Origin: an uncultured Gammaproteobacteria bacterium | GTDB lineage: Bacteria > Pseudomonadota > Gammaproteobacteria > Arenicellales > JAANXG01 | Assembly (NCBI GenBank): GCA_947258785.1 | Contig: CAMYJT010000002.1 | Coordinates: 124,001 to 188,000 of the forward strand | Length of the DNA: 64,000 nt | Reading direction: 5' to 3' | Shown here: in pieces, positions 16,042 through 25,320 of the stretch | How the letters are laid out: the number at the start of each line of letters is the position of its first letter | How positions within the stretch are numbered: position 1 is the first letter of the stretch | The notes under the pieces: generated by a model | Told to the model about the DNA's origin: nothing | Seen by the model: only the letters and a program-made list of their open reading frames with translations | The model's database searches: none | Made by a program: the position numbers and the translations under genes

Positions 16042-17691
16042 TTACAGGTTCTCGACCAGACGCGCGGGCCACGCATTACCGATCCATTTCGCCAACGCCG
16101 GGGCGCTGAGCGGTACACTGATGTAGTCACCCTGGACAGAGTCACATCGAAGCGCCGTCAATTCGCGGTAGCTCCATTCATCCGCCACCCCCTCGGCCAC
16201 CACCTGCATGTCCAGGTTGTGTCCCAGATCGATAATCGCGCGGACGATCTTCTTGTACTTCGGATTATCGACCATACCCAGCACGAACGACTTGTCGATC
16301 TTGATCTCCTTGACTGGCAGTTCGCTGAGATGGGCCATTGAGGAATAGCCGGTCCCAAAGTCATCGATCGAGATCCGAATGCCGATGCCCGCGAGGCGGT
16401 GCAACATGCTCATGGCCCGCTCGCTGTCGAGCATTATGCTGGTCTCGGTTATTTCCAACACCAGACGGCTGGCCTCGATTCGGTTGGCGGCCAGTAGCCC
16501 AGTCACCCGATCGTACAGATCCTGGTCATGCAGGTCCTGCGCCGAAATGTTGACCGAAACTCCCACATGCATCCCGTTACTGGACCACTCCGCCATCTGG
16601 TGGCACACGTTTTTCAACACCCACGAGGTTACCAGTTTTATCAAGCCGGTTCGCTCCGCCAATGGAATAAATTCCTCCGGTGGAATGATTCCGTGATTCG
16701 GATGACGCCATCGGCTCAATACCTCGACCTCGGCGTTCCCGTCGTTGTTGATACTGAGTTTTGGTTGATACTCCAGCAGTAGCTCGTCACCCTCCAGGGC
16801 CTGACGCAGCTCACCAGCCAGGGTTACCCGCCGCGGACTGTTTTTCTCCTGTGAGCTCTCGTACACGATGTAACTTACTTTTTCCTGCTTGGCCGTGTAC
16901 ATGGCGACTTCAGCTCGCTGCAGCAGGTCATCTGCAGAGGAGCCATGATCGGGATAGATCGAGATGCCGATGCTGGCCTGCACGTCGAGTTTGGAACCAC
17001 TCAGATCGAACGCTGCCTTCAAGGCATTTCCGATGGTGACGGCAATCTGCACGGCCTGCTCCTCGCTGCGGATCTTCGGGAGCAGGACTGCAAATTCGTC
17101 GCCGCCGGACCGTGCCACGGTCTCGGTGTCCTGAATGGCCGCACGCAGGCGTGACGCCACCTGCTGCAGCAAGCGGTCACCCTGCTCCCGGCCGAGTGCG
17201 TCATTAACGTCCTTGAACTGGTCCAGGTCCATCACCAGCACCGCCATCCGCGACCGATCCTGCTGGGCCAGCTGCACCGCCTGGGCGAGACGGTCCCGCA
17301 AAAGCACCTGATTGGGCAGATCCGTAAGCCGATCATGGGTGACCTCGTAGTTGGCCCGGCGCTCCAGAGCGGCCGCGTGCGCGCGCAACTCGTTGGTCTG
17401 ATCGACCACCATCGCGCCGGCCTGAAACGCCATTAAACTACTCACGTATTGGCCCCAAATCGCAAATCCGAAAGGCGTGAAGTCGAGCAGCCACAAGGCC
17501 ACATTTGTCTTCTGGGCCTCGATAATCCCGCTCAGAGAGACATTGCCGTGCTGCACGTAGCTGACCAGACAGGTGGCGATGATAATCGCACAGACCGCGA
17601 TGAGAACGCCGTAAACCGCATACTTACTGGCGCGCGCCTTAAGTAAGTCGACATTGTCTGTCAAGACTTGCAGGGTATTTTGAGGCATCAT
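16042..17691 (-). CDS. Membrane GGDEF-EAL c-di-GMP protein
   Basis: A 549-residue protein. Two membrane segments (about 26-48 and 65-90) enclose a small periplasmic loop. A coiled linker (NELRAHAAALERRANYEVTHD) leads to a GGDEF domain with intact SGGDEF, then an EAL domain. The canonical EAL triplet reads EVL (VEVLSRWRHP), but catalytic Glu is kept, and NIS, ETS, DDFGTGYSS, KIDKSF and AEGV are present, so both diguanylate cyclase and phosphodiesterase activity are possible. The RxxD inhibitory site before GGDEF is absent (IQDT). It sits alone, with a small lipoprotein gene downstream. The start is ATG 17691 or the adjacent ATG 17688. Confidence 0.9.
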   Translation of the reverse strand: MMPQNTLQVLTDNVDLLKARASKYAVYGVLIAVCAIIIATCLVSYVQHGNVSLSGIIEAQKTNVALWLLDFTPFGFAIWGQYVSSLMAFQAGAMVVDQTNELRAHAAALERRANYEVTHDRLTDLPNQVLLRDRLAQAVQLAQQDRSRMAVLVMDLDQFKDVNDALGREQGDRLLQQVASRLRAAIQDTETVARSGGDEFAVLLPKIRSEEQAVQIAVTIGNALKAAFDLSGSKLDVQASIGISIYPDHGSSADDLLQRAEVAMYTAKQEKVSYIVYESSQEKNSPRRVTLAGELRQALEGDELLLEYQPKLSINNDGNAEVEVLSRWRHPNHGIIPPEEFIPLAERTGLIKLVTSWVLKNVCHQMAEWSSNGMHVGVSVNISAQDLHDQDLYDRVTGLLAANRIEASRLVLEITETSIMLDSERAMSMLHRLAGIGIRISIDDFGTGYSSMAHLSELPVKEIKIDKSFVLGMVDNPKYKKIVRAIIDLGHNLDMQVVAEGVADEWSYRELTALRCDSVQGDYISVPLSAPALAKWIGNAWPARLVENL

Positions 17692-17902
17692 CGGGTTTTA
17701 TTTTAAGCGATCAACGCAGTTGACACCCTTCCATTTACGAGTGGCTTGTGGAAAGTTTAGACCAAAATCAGCGCATTGCAGCGCCGACTCCGCGGTCTGG
17801 TGATCCGGCATCTTTCTCACCTGTTTGCTGCGGATTAGCGTTGCTGTTCCGCTTGCCCGGTCGCGCGCCCTCCCCGCAGGCCACCTGCACATCGATGTGG
17901 TG

Positions 17903-18616
17903 ATGGCCGACTCATCCGTCAGAGCGTTGACATTCGACGTCTTCGGCACCGTCGTGGATTGGCGCGGATCTATTATCGACGAAGGCCACCGCTTGTGGGG
18001 TGAAAAAAGGTTAAATCTAGACTGGGCCGCGTTCGCCGACGCCTGGCGGGAACGATATCAACCGTCAATGTCCGAGGTCCGCGACGGGCGCCGTCCCTGG
18101 ACGGTCCTTGATCAGTTGCATCGAGAAAGTTTGACCAAGATCGCGCCACACTTCGGCCTCGATGGCCTCAGTGACGTGGAACTCGATGACCTGAACCTAA
18201 TCTGGCATCGTTTGAAACCGTGGCCGGATTCCGTAACCGGACTCACTCAGCTAAAGCAAACGTACACCATTGCCGCGCTCTCCAACGGCAACCTTGCGTT
18301 GCTAACCAATATGGCAAAACGTGCTGAGCTGCCCTGGGACGCGATCCTCGGGGCCGAGGTGACACACAACTACAAGCCCCTTCCGGCGGCTTACCTGGGG
18401 TCCGCCCGCGCACTCGGCTTGACACCTGCGCAGTGTATGATGGTGGCGGCCCACAACAGCGATCTTGCCGCCGCGCGCCGCTGCGGGTTCAAAACCGCCT
18501 TTGTCCGTCGGCCGAGAGAGTACGGTCCTATGCAGACAACGGATCTGCATCCCACCGAAGACTGGGATATCGTGGCAAACGATTTGATCGACCTCGCTGA
18601 ACGTATGGACCGCTAG
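17903..18616 (+). CDS. HAD-superfamily, 2-haloacid dehalogenase-type protein
   Basis: A 237-residue HAD hydrolase of the type II haloacid dehalogenase subgroup. Motif I is TFDVFGTVVDWRGS with the nucleophilic Asp; motif II is ALSNGN; the motif III Lys is in NYKPLPAAY; the C-terminal acidic region is MMVAAHNSDLAAARRCGF, where the usual second Asp (HxxD) is retained as NSD. The family removes halide from 2-haloacids or acts as a small phosphatase. Motif I with T after the second hydrophobic residue fits dehalogenases, but the real substrate is unknown. ATG 17903 is chosen from the conserved N-terminus. The CHAD gene follows after 66 nt in the same direction. Confidence 0.82.
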   Translation: MADSSVRALTFDVFGTVVDWRGSIIDEGHRLWGEKRLNLDWAAFADAWRERYQPSMSEVRDGRRPWTVLDQLHRESLTKIAPHFGLDGLSDVELDDLNLIWHRLKPWPDSVTGLTQLKQTYTIAALSNGNLALLTNMAKRAELPWDAILGAEVTHNYKPLPAAYLGSARALGLTPAQCMMVAAHNSDLAAARRCGFKTAFVRRPREYGPMQTTDLHPTEDWDIVANDLIDLAERMDR

Positions 18617-18682
18617 CGCTAAGTCATGACAGCGCCCGCGGACCGTCCGGGGTTGGAGCCCGGTGTGGGAATAGATTCGAAC

Positions 18683-20239
18683 ATGACGACCAAGCAACGT
18701 TACAAATTACCCGCCGACCTTGATGTGGCTACTCTAACCGGCAGGCTGCAAGCCACTGCCAAGTGCCGGCCCGCGAAACATCGGAAATTAGAGCGTGTTT
18801 TTTACGATACATTTGACTGGCGGTTGTTCGCCAATGGCCTTGCGCTGGAGCAACGCTGCGCCGCGGCAGACTCTGATTCTTTGTGTTTACGTGACCTCAA
18901 AGGCCGCACCGACGATCTCACGACCCCGTTCGCCCGCCCACCACGGTTTGTTGAAGACTTGCCGCCGGGGGCGCTCAGGCGAAAGCTGGCACCCATTGTC
19001 GCCGTGCGCGCGTTACTGCCCGTGGCACGGCTGCGGACCAAAGAAATGGCCATTGGTATGCTCAACAAGGACCAAAAAACGATCGCGTTTTTAACTATTG
19101 AGGACAATCGGATTGTCGCCAAAAAAGGGCGCGCCCGTGCGCCGTCACTGGGATTTGTCGTCATCAGGCCGGTCCGAGGATACGTCAAGGCCGCCTCACG
19201 AGTAACCCGCCGCCTCACTGAAGACCTGGGCTTGCAGGCCGCCGGGGCCGACATATTGGTATACGCGCTGAACACCCTGAATCTGGCGCCGCTGAGCTAC
19301 AGCGCCAAACCGGCCATTGCACTCGACCCATCGATGCGTGCTCACGACGCCACCAGCTTGATATTCCGGAATCTGCTCGGCGTGTTAACGGCGAATGAAG
19401 AAGGACTGCTGGCGGACATCGACTCGGAGTTTCTCCACGACTTTCGCGTCGCGGTACGCCGGACCCGCACGGTGCTCGCGCAAACCAGAAGCCTGCATCC
19501 AGAAGCAGAACGCAAGCGTCTCCAGGATGATCTGCGCTGGCTCCAGAGCGTCACCGGTCCTGCCCGGGATATCGACGTGTATTTGCTCAAGTTCGACGGT
19601 TACCGAGCGTTGTTGGATCCAACGCTGAAGCCATCGCTGACTGCGCTGCGCCAATACCTCGAGCAGGAGAAAATATCCCGCCATCAACTTCTCAACCGCG
19701 AATTGCAGTCCACGCGCTATCGGGAACTGCTCTCCGTGTGGCGGGCGTTTGCCGAAGATGCCTCGTCACCGATTTCAACAATCGCCTCGCCACCAGTATG
19801 CGAATTCGTCGGCGAGCGGATCTGGCGCCTGTACCGGCGTGTGATTAAAACCGGCACCGCCATCACCGATGCATCTCCGCCAGAGGAACTGCATTATTTG
19901 CGCAAAACGGGCAAGAAACTGCGCTACATGCTGGAGCTGTTCGAATCGATATATCCCAAAGCTGAAATCCGCCACCTGGTTCGGGCGCTGAAGAAACTGC
20001 AGGACAATCTGGGCGATATGAACGACCTGCAGGTTCAATCCGACGCGCTGCAGTTGATCGGCGAACATATGTACGACCGCGGCACCGCCGCCCCTCAGAC
20101 ATTGATGGCGATGGGCGCGTTGGTTGACGCCTTGGAACAAAAAAAACACGCCGAGCGCAAGGCATTTCGGAACCGCTTTATAAAATTTACGCAGCAAGGC
20201 GTTGACACCCGCTTCCGGCGGCTTTTTCACGATCGTTGA
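18683..20239 (+). CDS. CHAD domain protein with degenerate CYTH-like N-terminus
   Basis: A 518-residue protein. Residues about 1-200 resemble a CYTH fold (FYDTFDWRLFANGLALE, LRDLKG). Residues about 230-515 form a CHAD domain, a helical bundle with conserved His, Arg and Lys: HDFRVAVRRTRTVL, LQSVTGPARDIDVYLLKFD, LHYLRKTGKKLRYMLELFE and LQDNLGDMNDLQ. CHAD domains bind polyphosphate and are found on polyphosphate granules. The gene leads a three-gene run with a ParA ATPase and a stand-alone CYTH protein. ATG 18683 is preferred; an ATG at 18626 is also in frame. A role as granule-surface protein is inferred from the family and context. Confidence 0.88.
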   Translation: MTTKQRYKLPADLDVATLTGRLQATAKCRPAKHRKLERVFYDTFDWRLFANGLALEQRCAAADSDSLCLRDLKGRTDDLTTPFARPPRFVEDLPPGALRRKLAPIVAVRALLPVARLRTKEMAIGMLNKDQKTIAFLTIEDNRIVAKKGRARAPSLGFVVIRPVRGYVKAASRVTRRLTEDLGLQAAGADILVYALNTLNLAPLSYSAKPAIALDPSMRAHDATSLIFRNLLGVLTANEEGLLADIDSEFLHDFRVAVRRTRTVLAQTRSLHPEAERKRLQDDLRWLQSVTGPARDIDVYLLKFDGYRALLDPTLKPSLTALRQYLEQEKISRHQLLNRELQSTRYRELLSVWRAFAEDASSPISTIASPPVCEFVGERIWRLYRRVIKTGTAITDASPPEELHYLRKTGKKLRYMLELFESIYPKAEIRHLVRALKKLQDNLGDMNDLQVQSDALQLIGEHMYDRGTAAPQTLMAMGALVDALEQKKHAERKAFRNRFIKFTQQGVDTRFRRLFHDR

Positions 20240-20253
20240 CGGTTGCCGTGCCC

Positions 20254-21009
20254 ATGAAGATCCTCGCCAGTTACAACATCAAAGGTGGTGTCGGCAAGAC
20301 GGCCGCCGCCGTTAATCTCGCTTATCTGGCCGCCCGCGAAGGCGCGCGCACCTTGATTTGGGACCTCGATCCTCAGGGCGCGTCGAGCTTTTATCTACGG
20401 ATCAAACCGAAAATAAAGGGCGGCGGCAAGGGACTGTTGCGCGGTAACCGAAGCTTGCACGATGCAATAAAGGGATCGGACTACAGCAATCTGGATCTCC
20501 TGCCGGCGGATTTTTCGTATCGAAAATTGGAGCTGATCCTGGACGGACGCAAGAACCCCCGCCGTCAACTGCGCAAAGTCCTGAAACCACTTCGCAACGA
20601 ATACGACTATTTGATTATCGACTGCGCTCCGAGCATCTCGCTATTATCTGAGAACGTCTTCGAAATCTCCGATGCGCTGCTGGTGCCGACGATCCCCACC
20701 ACACTGGCTCTGCGCACGCTTAGCAAATTGATCGATTTTCAGAACAAACACCGTCTCAATTCGTTGATTCTACTGCCGTTTTTTTGCATGGTGGATCGGC
20801 GCAAGACATTACACCGCCTGATCGTCGAACGACCCCCGAACAAGTTGTCCGGCATGCTGAAAACTCAGATCCCCTACGCCAGCGAAGTGGAGAAAATGGG
20901 CGAATACCGCGCTCCGCTGGCGACCTACGCCGGCCGCACCCGCGCTGCACTGGCTTTTGAAGCTTTGTGGTCGGAGGTGAAAGACGCTCTGGTAATTATG
21001 CAACGGTAA
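20254..21009 (+). CDS. ParA/MinD-family ATPase in the CHAD-CYTH operon
   Basis: A 251-residue ATPase with a deviant Walker A motif (KGGVGKTAAAVN), Walker A' (LIWDLDPQG), and Walker B (YDYLIIDCAPS), as in ParA/Soj. Such ATPases move DNA or other cargo by binding the nucleoid in the ATP form and being released by a partner protein. It lacks an N-terminal DNA-binding extension, and no ParB gene is adjacent. It starts 14 nt after the CHAD stop (ATG 20254; an in-frame TTG at 20236 overlaps CHAD) and ends 5 nt before the CYTH gene. The context suggests that its cargo is a polyphosphate body rather than a plasmid or chromosome; this is inference. Confidence 0.88.
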   Translation: MKILASYNIKGGVGKTAAAVNLAYLAAREGARTLIWDLDPQGASSFYLRIKPKIKGGGKGLLRGNRSLHDAIKGSDYSNLDLLPADFSYRKLELILDGRKNPRRQLRKVLKPLRNEYDYLIIDCAPSISLLSENVFEISDALLVPTIPTTLALRTLSKLIDFQNKHRLNSLILLPFFCMVDRRKTLHRLIVERPPNKLSGMLKTQIPYASEVEKMGEYRAPLATYAGRTRAALAFEALWSEVKDALVIMQR

Positions 21010-21014
21010 ACACA

Positions 21015-21482
21015 GTGGCCAAAGAGATTGAACGTAAGTACCTGATCGCCAGCGACGACTGGCGATCTGAGGCGCTTGCCGGCGCCTTGTACCGGCAGGG
21101 TTACTTGTCTACGGATCCGCAGCGTTCCGTGCGGATCAGAATCGCCGAAGCCGGAGCCTGGCTCAACATCAAAAGCAAAATCTCACCGTTAAGCCGTTAC
21201 GAGTTCGAATACCCGATACCCAAGGTGGACGCCGAGATCATACTGAATAATTTGTGCCTCCAACCGCTGATCGAAAAGACTCGCTACCGTGCCGTGTACG
21301 CCGGTTTTACCTGGGAAATCGATGTATTCGCCGGGGACAACGCCGGACTGATCGTCGCCGAACTCGAACTGGAGTCCGAGAATCAGATCTTCGAACGGCC
21401 CCCCTGGCTGGGTAGGGAAATCAGCCATGACCCCCGTTATCTGAACATCAATCTGGTGAGGCGTCCTTTTTCACGCTGGTAG
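21015..21482 (+). CDS. CYTH-family triphosphate tunnel metalloenzyme
   Basis: A 155-residue CYTH protein. The N-terminal ExExK signature reads EIERKYL; basic and acidic tunnel residues follow in VRIRIAEAGAWLNIKSK, RYEFEYPIP, ARYRAVY-like KTRYRAVY, WEIDVF and AELELESE. The length equals that of NeuTTM from Nitrosomonas europaea, a tripolyphosphatase. It probably hydrolyses inorganic triphosphate or a related linear triphosphate with Mg or Mn. GTG 21015 is the start that gives MAKEIERKYL. It lies 5 nt after the ParA stop, completing the CHAD-ParA-CYTH operon, and converges on the OmpA-family gene. Confidence 0.88.
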   Translation: MAKEIERKYLIASDDWRSEALAGALYRQGYLSTDPQRSVRIRIAEAGAWLNIKSKISPLSRYEFEYPIPKVDAEIILNNLCLQPLIEKTRYRAVYAGFTWEIDVFAGDNAGLIVAELELESENQIFERPPWLGREISHDPRYLNINLVRRPFSRW

Positions 21483-21515
21483 CTCCCAGCCAGCCCTGCG
21501 GTCGCAGGGCCCAGA

Positions 21516-22736
21516 TCAATCTGTTGATGCGTTACCGGCCACGGTCGCCGTTTTCAGACCGCTGGGTAGGAGCAATATTTCAATCCGCCGGTTCTGGCTA
21601 CGGCCCTCGCGGGTGTCGTTTGAAGCAATGGGTCGATACGGCCCATGCCCCACCACCCTCACCCGGGCAGGATCAACGCCCTGCCGGGTCAGGTACCGGG
21701 CTGCCTGCATGGCCCGTGCTATGGAAAGGTCCCAGTTCGACGGATATCGATCGCTCAGCAACGGTCCCACCGGCACTGTATCGGTGTGCCCCTCCACGCT
21801 GACGGTCCGTTCTGGAATATTTTGGATCTGTTCGGCAATTAAGGCCAAGGCCCGCTGGCCTGGTTCGGTCAGATAAATCGAACCCGATAGATACAGCACG
21901 TCACCACCGAGTTGAATGAGGGTGAGATCTTCCTCCAGCTGTTTGATCTTGACATCTTTGGACGACAACTCTCTTTGCAAACGCGTACGCAGCTCGGCGA
22001 GCTGCGACATTGCCTGCTGCCTCTCGAGCCGCAGCCGAGCCACCTCTTCCTCCAGTCTCTCAACCTTCTCGTTCAGCGTGTCGAGCTGCGCACTCAATTT
22101 GCTGACCCGGCCCTGTGCTGTTTTTAACTCATCGACCTTGGCGCTGACATCCTGATCGGCCGCGGTGACCCGCTGGCTCAGCGCGACAACCTTGGCGGCG
22201 GTCAAGCGCAGCTCTTCACCGCTCGCGGTGACTTGGTCCTGCAAACGGCGTTGCGCAACCTGCGCGTCCTCAAGATCCTCCGCCAGGCGGTCACGCAGGG
22301 ACACGATGGCGGACAACTCCTGTTGGATCCGCTCGCGATCACCCTGCGCGCCCGTGAGCCGCTGATCCAATACATCCCGTTCCTGAACGGTGTCATCGAG
22401 TCGAGTCTCGATGCGCTGCTTCTCGACCCGCATCGAATCCAAGGTCGCGGCCAATTCTCCGCGCTCTCGCACGGTGTTGGAAAGCTTTCCTGCCAGCCGC
22501 TGGAGCGCTGTCCGCTGGGTAGCATTGTCGCGTTCAAGTTTGTTGAATTGGTTTTTCAGAGTGATGAGCTTCGACGTTAGTCCTTGCTTGTCGCGCCTTA
22601 GCCCTTCGGCCAGGTGGTCCGCCCGGTTACGCAGAACGTGCTCCTTGCTGGCATCAGTGAGATAAAACGACCAACCGACAACTGCGATGAAAAGTAGCAA
22701 CAGTACCGCCGCAACCAAGCCAGTCTTGATAGACAT
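21516..22736 (-). CDS. OmpA-family protein with long coiled coil, inner-membrane anchored
   Basis: A 406-residue protein: one N-terminal membrane segment (GLVAAVLLLLFIAVVGWSFY), then about 220 residues of heptad-rich coiled coil, then an OmpA/MotB-like peptidoglycan-binding domain (VEGHTDTVPVGPLLSDRYPS, ARAMQAARYL, VVGHGPYRPIASN and GRSQNRRIEI). The Asp and Arg of the diaminopimelate-binding site (GHTD and NRRIEI) are present. Topology suggests a rod spanning from the inner membrane to the wall. ATG 22736 has GGAGGG (22742-22747) upstream. Its partner is unknown. It is 237 bp downstream of the enolase-like gene, a gap with no other gene. Confidence 0.85.
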   Translation of the reverse strand: MSIKTGLVAAVLLLLFIAVVGWSFYLTDASKEHVLRNRADHLAEGLRRDKQGLTSKLITLKNQFNKLERDNATQRTALQRLAGKLSNTVRERGELAATLDSMRVEKQRIETRLDDTVQERDVLDQRLTGAQGDRERIQQELSAIVSLRDRLAEDLEDAQVAQRRLQDQVTASGEELRLTAAKVVALSQRVTAADQDVSAKVDELKTAQGRVSKLSAQLDTLNEKVERLEEEVARLRLERQQAMSQLAELRTRLQRELSSKDVKIKQLEEDLTLIQLGGDVLYLSGSIYLTEPGQRALALIAEQIQNIPERTVSVEGHTDTVPVGPLLSDRYPSNWDLSIARAMQAARYLTRQGVDPARVRVVGHGPYRPIASNDTREGRSQNRRIEILLLPSGLKTATVAGNASTD

Positions 22737-22973
22737 GCGTGCCCTCCACTGAGTGGAATGTTGAACCCGGGATGCGCCGTGTTTTGTTCTACATCGCGAG
22801 ACCGCTGCAATTTCCCTGTTCCACGGATTCCACCGGCAATCGTATACGCGAGCTTCAACCAAGTTCAACGCATACCGCGCGGTAACCACGGCGACCAACG
22901 GCATGCAAATGGGCCGGCGACGGAATCAAGCGGTATTATTTACCACAATTCAAACGCTTACGTCTGATTCCGG

Positions 22974-24314
22974 TCACCGGGAGGTGGAATCATCCGGGTT
23001 CGAGCGAGTCGTCGAGACGCTGGGTGGCCGGGCGCCGGGCAGCCGTGTGAAGATGCCCTTACCCTCGAAACGCGCGCGCCCACCGAGTGACCGCTCAATG
23101 CGTATCAATTCGTTCCACTTCACGGTTCGTTCGCCGCGCGCAAACGACCCCACTTTAATCTGCCCGGAATTCATCGCGACGGCGAGGTGGGCGATGAATG
23201 CATCTTCGGTTTCGCCGGAGCGGGCCGAGATCACCGGTAGCCAACCGGCTCCCTGGGTCAGCCTGATCGCGTCGATGGTCTCGCTTACCGTGCCGATCTG
23301 ATTAGGTTTTATGAGAACCGCATTCGCTGCACCCTGCTCGATGCCCATACGGATGCGCTGGGCATTGGTGGTGAACAAGTCGTCTCCAACGATCTGAATT
23401 TGGCCGGTCAAGCGATGAGTCAATGTCCTCCACCCCTGCCAATCGTGATCGGCCAGGGGGTCTTCGATGGAGAGGATCGGGTAACGTTGGCACCAGTCGC
23501 AAACCTGTTCGATGAATTCCGCCGGTGTAACTCGGCGCCGGTCGAGGGCGAGTCGATAGTGGGTGCCGTCAAACAGATCGCTGGCCGCGAAGTCCAATGC
23601 AATCATGCAGTCGTTGCCGGGCACGAATCCCGCCGTGTCAATGGCCCGGACCAGGAACTCGAGTACCGCCTCATTGGCGTCGAATTCAGGCCAGTAACCG
23701 CCCTCATCCGCCACGCCTGTCCGGCACCCCCGCCGTAGGAGCAGCTCGCCAGCTGCCCGATACACCTCTGACGTCATCTCCAAGGCCTGCTGGTAAGAGC
23801 CGGCGCCGACGGCGATCAACAGAAAGTCTTGAACGTCGGTGCGCCACTGGGCGTGGGCGCCGCCGCCGATTATCTGGACTTCCGGCAACGGCAGCAAGGT
23901 GCCCTGATCATCACTCAAGTACTGGTAAAGCGGAATCCGCATTGAATTGGCGGCGGCGGCGGCTACCGCCATCGATGCCGCGAGGATTGCATTTGCCCCG
24001 AGCCGGGATTTGTCCTCGGTTCCGTCCAGTTCAATCAGTGCCTGATCGATCAGGGCCTGATCGAACACCTGGCGTCCCTTGAGGACCTGGGCGATTTCAC
24101 TGTTGACATTGGCTACGGCGTTGAACACCGACAAACCCCCGAATCGGCTGGGATCGTGGTCACGCAACTCAAATGCTTCGTGCTGGCCTCGAGACGCGCC
24201 GGAGGGTACGCGTCCCAGCCCACTGGCGCCATCGTTGAGGAACACCCTGCACTCCACGGTAGGCGCACCGCGGGAATCGAATATCTGGTAGGCGTCAACC
24301 GATTGGATTTGCAT
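22974..24314 (-). CDS. Divergent enolase-family protein
   Basis: A 446-residue enolase homologue, slightly longer than usual, with an extra C-terminal tail. Metal ligands are present (LDFAAS, SIEDPL and VGDDLF), and so are the catalytic Glu (DEGGYWPE) and Lys (LIKPNQIG and QIKVGS). Two substrate-site positions differ from standard enolase: the Glu of QEFM is Asp (VQDFLL), and SHRSGETED is SARSGETED, losing the His. NGGxHADN reads GGGAHAQW. It may be a paralogue acting on a different 2-phospho-acid. Carboxyphosphonoenolpyruvate synthase of phosphonate biosynthesis is a known example of such re-use. ATG 24314 lies inside the kinase gene (20-nt overlap), so they are translated together. The cell's main enolase could be elsewhere. 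Confidence 0.8.
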   Translation of the reverse strand: MQIQSVDAYQIFDSRGAPTVECRVFLNDGASGLGRVPSGASRGQHEAFELRDHDPSRFGGLSVFNAVANVNSEIAQVLKGRQVFDQALIDQALIELDGTEDKSRLGANAILAASMAVAAAAANSMRIPLYQYLSDDQGTLLPLPEVQIIGGGAHAQWRTDVQDFLLIAVGAGSYQQALEMTSEVYRAAGELLLRRGCRTGVADEGGYWPEFDANEAVLEFLVRAIDTAGFVPGNDCMIALDFAASDLFDGTHYRLALDRRRVTPAEFIEQVCDWCQRYPILSIEDPLADHDWQGWRTLTHRLTGQIQIVGDDLFTTNAQRIRMGIEQGAANAVLIKPNQIGTVSETIDAIRLTQGAGWLPVISARSGETEDAFIAHLAVAMNSGQIKVGSFARGERTVKWNELIRIERSLGGRARFEGKGIFTRLPGARPPSVSTTRSNPDDSTSR

Positions 24315-25320
24315 GCTCTTCCGCCGCTCTAATCTGTATCACCCGCCGCCACTCGTTTACACAGCTCTCCAGATTACTGTCCTCCAGCGCCAGTTGTTGG
24401 TGTGCAAAATCCCGAATCGTGGACTGTTTACAGTCATCGTGAAGATACTCAACGGGCGATTTGCCGTCGATCCGTGCCAACATCAACATCGGCACGAGTC
24501 GTCCCAGACGTTGCGGCATGTCACCTAGGCGTTCCACACCCAATGCCTGAACGTATGCCGTCCAGGCATGGTTCAGCGACGCCAACAGCGCGGCCGCGAG
24601 GTGTGGCAGATGTATCGCCTTGAGCATGAAGTGATTCAGAAAAAAGGCGACGTCAAAGACCGGGTCACCAAACCACGCCACCTCACAATCGAGTATAACG
24701 ACCCGGTTGTTGCCGATGAGGATGTTTTTCGGGCTGTAGTCCCCGTGAACGAGGGCTCGACGGCATTCGGCAATGCGGTTCGCCTCCGTACACAGCAGGT
24801 CGTGCAAAGCCGGGTTACGCAATCCGGCGGTAATGAGATACGGTTCCAAGCGTAACGCCCAGAACTGCTCGGTCGTATCGAAGCCGCCCGCCAGCGACGC
24901 GTCGTTCCATGAGTTCCGATGCAGCGTGCCGAGCATCCAGCCGGCGTGGGTCGCCCGATCGGGGGGCACACAGCCAGACAGCAGCAACTCTTTGTAGTTA
25001 ATAAATTCCGGACCCAGATACTCCATGCAGAAAAAACAGAGCCCGGGATTGTCGTACAGCACCTCAGGAACGGCCTTGGGCAGGATACCGGACAGGTAGC
25101 GGAGACAGGCCTGCTCGGTTCGGTTGCGTCGCACGTCTGCGTACCAGGCATCTTTGACCCGCAAGCGCCCCCGCGCGCGTTTCAGAACGAAGGGCCGCGT
25201 TTCCGGCTCGAGCAACAGCACGTCGCTGGACACGCCGCCCAGCAGCGGACGCACCACGGGATTTCGGTCGGCGATCAGCCCGTGCGCGACAAGATCCTCG
25301 ATAATCGCCGGATCGATCAT
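24295..25320 (-). CDS. APH-family small-molecule kinase
   Basis: A 341-residue aminoglycoside phosphotransferase/choline kinase-fold protein. The nucleotide loop GGVSSDVLLLE, Lys in FVLKRARGRLRV, the catalytic LVHGDYSPKNILI (HxDxxxxN) and metal-binding ILDCEVAWFGDPVFDVAFF are all present, so it should be active. The substrate is unknown; relatives phosphorylate hydroxyls on sugars, methylthioribose, homoserine or choline. Its ATG (25320) overlaps the stop of the upstream cyclotransferase (TAATG), and its end overlaps the enolase-like gene. The kinase could supply a phosphorylated acid to the enolase paralogue; this is inference from gene order. Confidence 0.83.
   Translation of the reverse strand: MIDPAIIEDLVAHGLIADRNPVVRPLLGGVSSDVLLLEPETRPFVLKRARGRLRVKDAWYADVRRNRTEQACLRYLSGILPKAVPEVLYDNPGLCFFCMEYLGPEFINYKELLLSGCVPPDRATHAGWMLGTLHRNSWNDASLAGGFDTTEQFWALRLEPYLITAGLRNPALHDLLCTEANRIAECRRALVHGDYSPKNILIGNNRVVILDCEVAWFGDPVFDVAFFLNHFMLKAIHLPHLAAALLASLNHAWTAYVQALGVERLGDMPQRLGRLVPMLMLARIDGKSPVEYLHDDCKQSTIRDFAHQQLALEDSNLESCVNEWRRVIQIRAAEEHANPIG

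Noticed and set aside
22949..22962. Site TTCAAACGCTTACG that resembles the TRAP-operon LacI operator (11 of 14)
   Set aside because: It lacks the outer palindromic TGTAA/TTACA symmetry and lies between the enolase-like gene and the OmpA-family gene; a chance match is likely.
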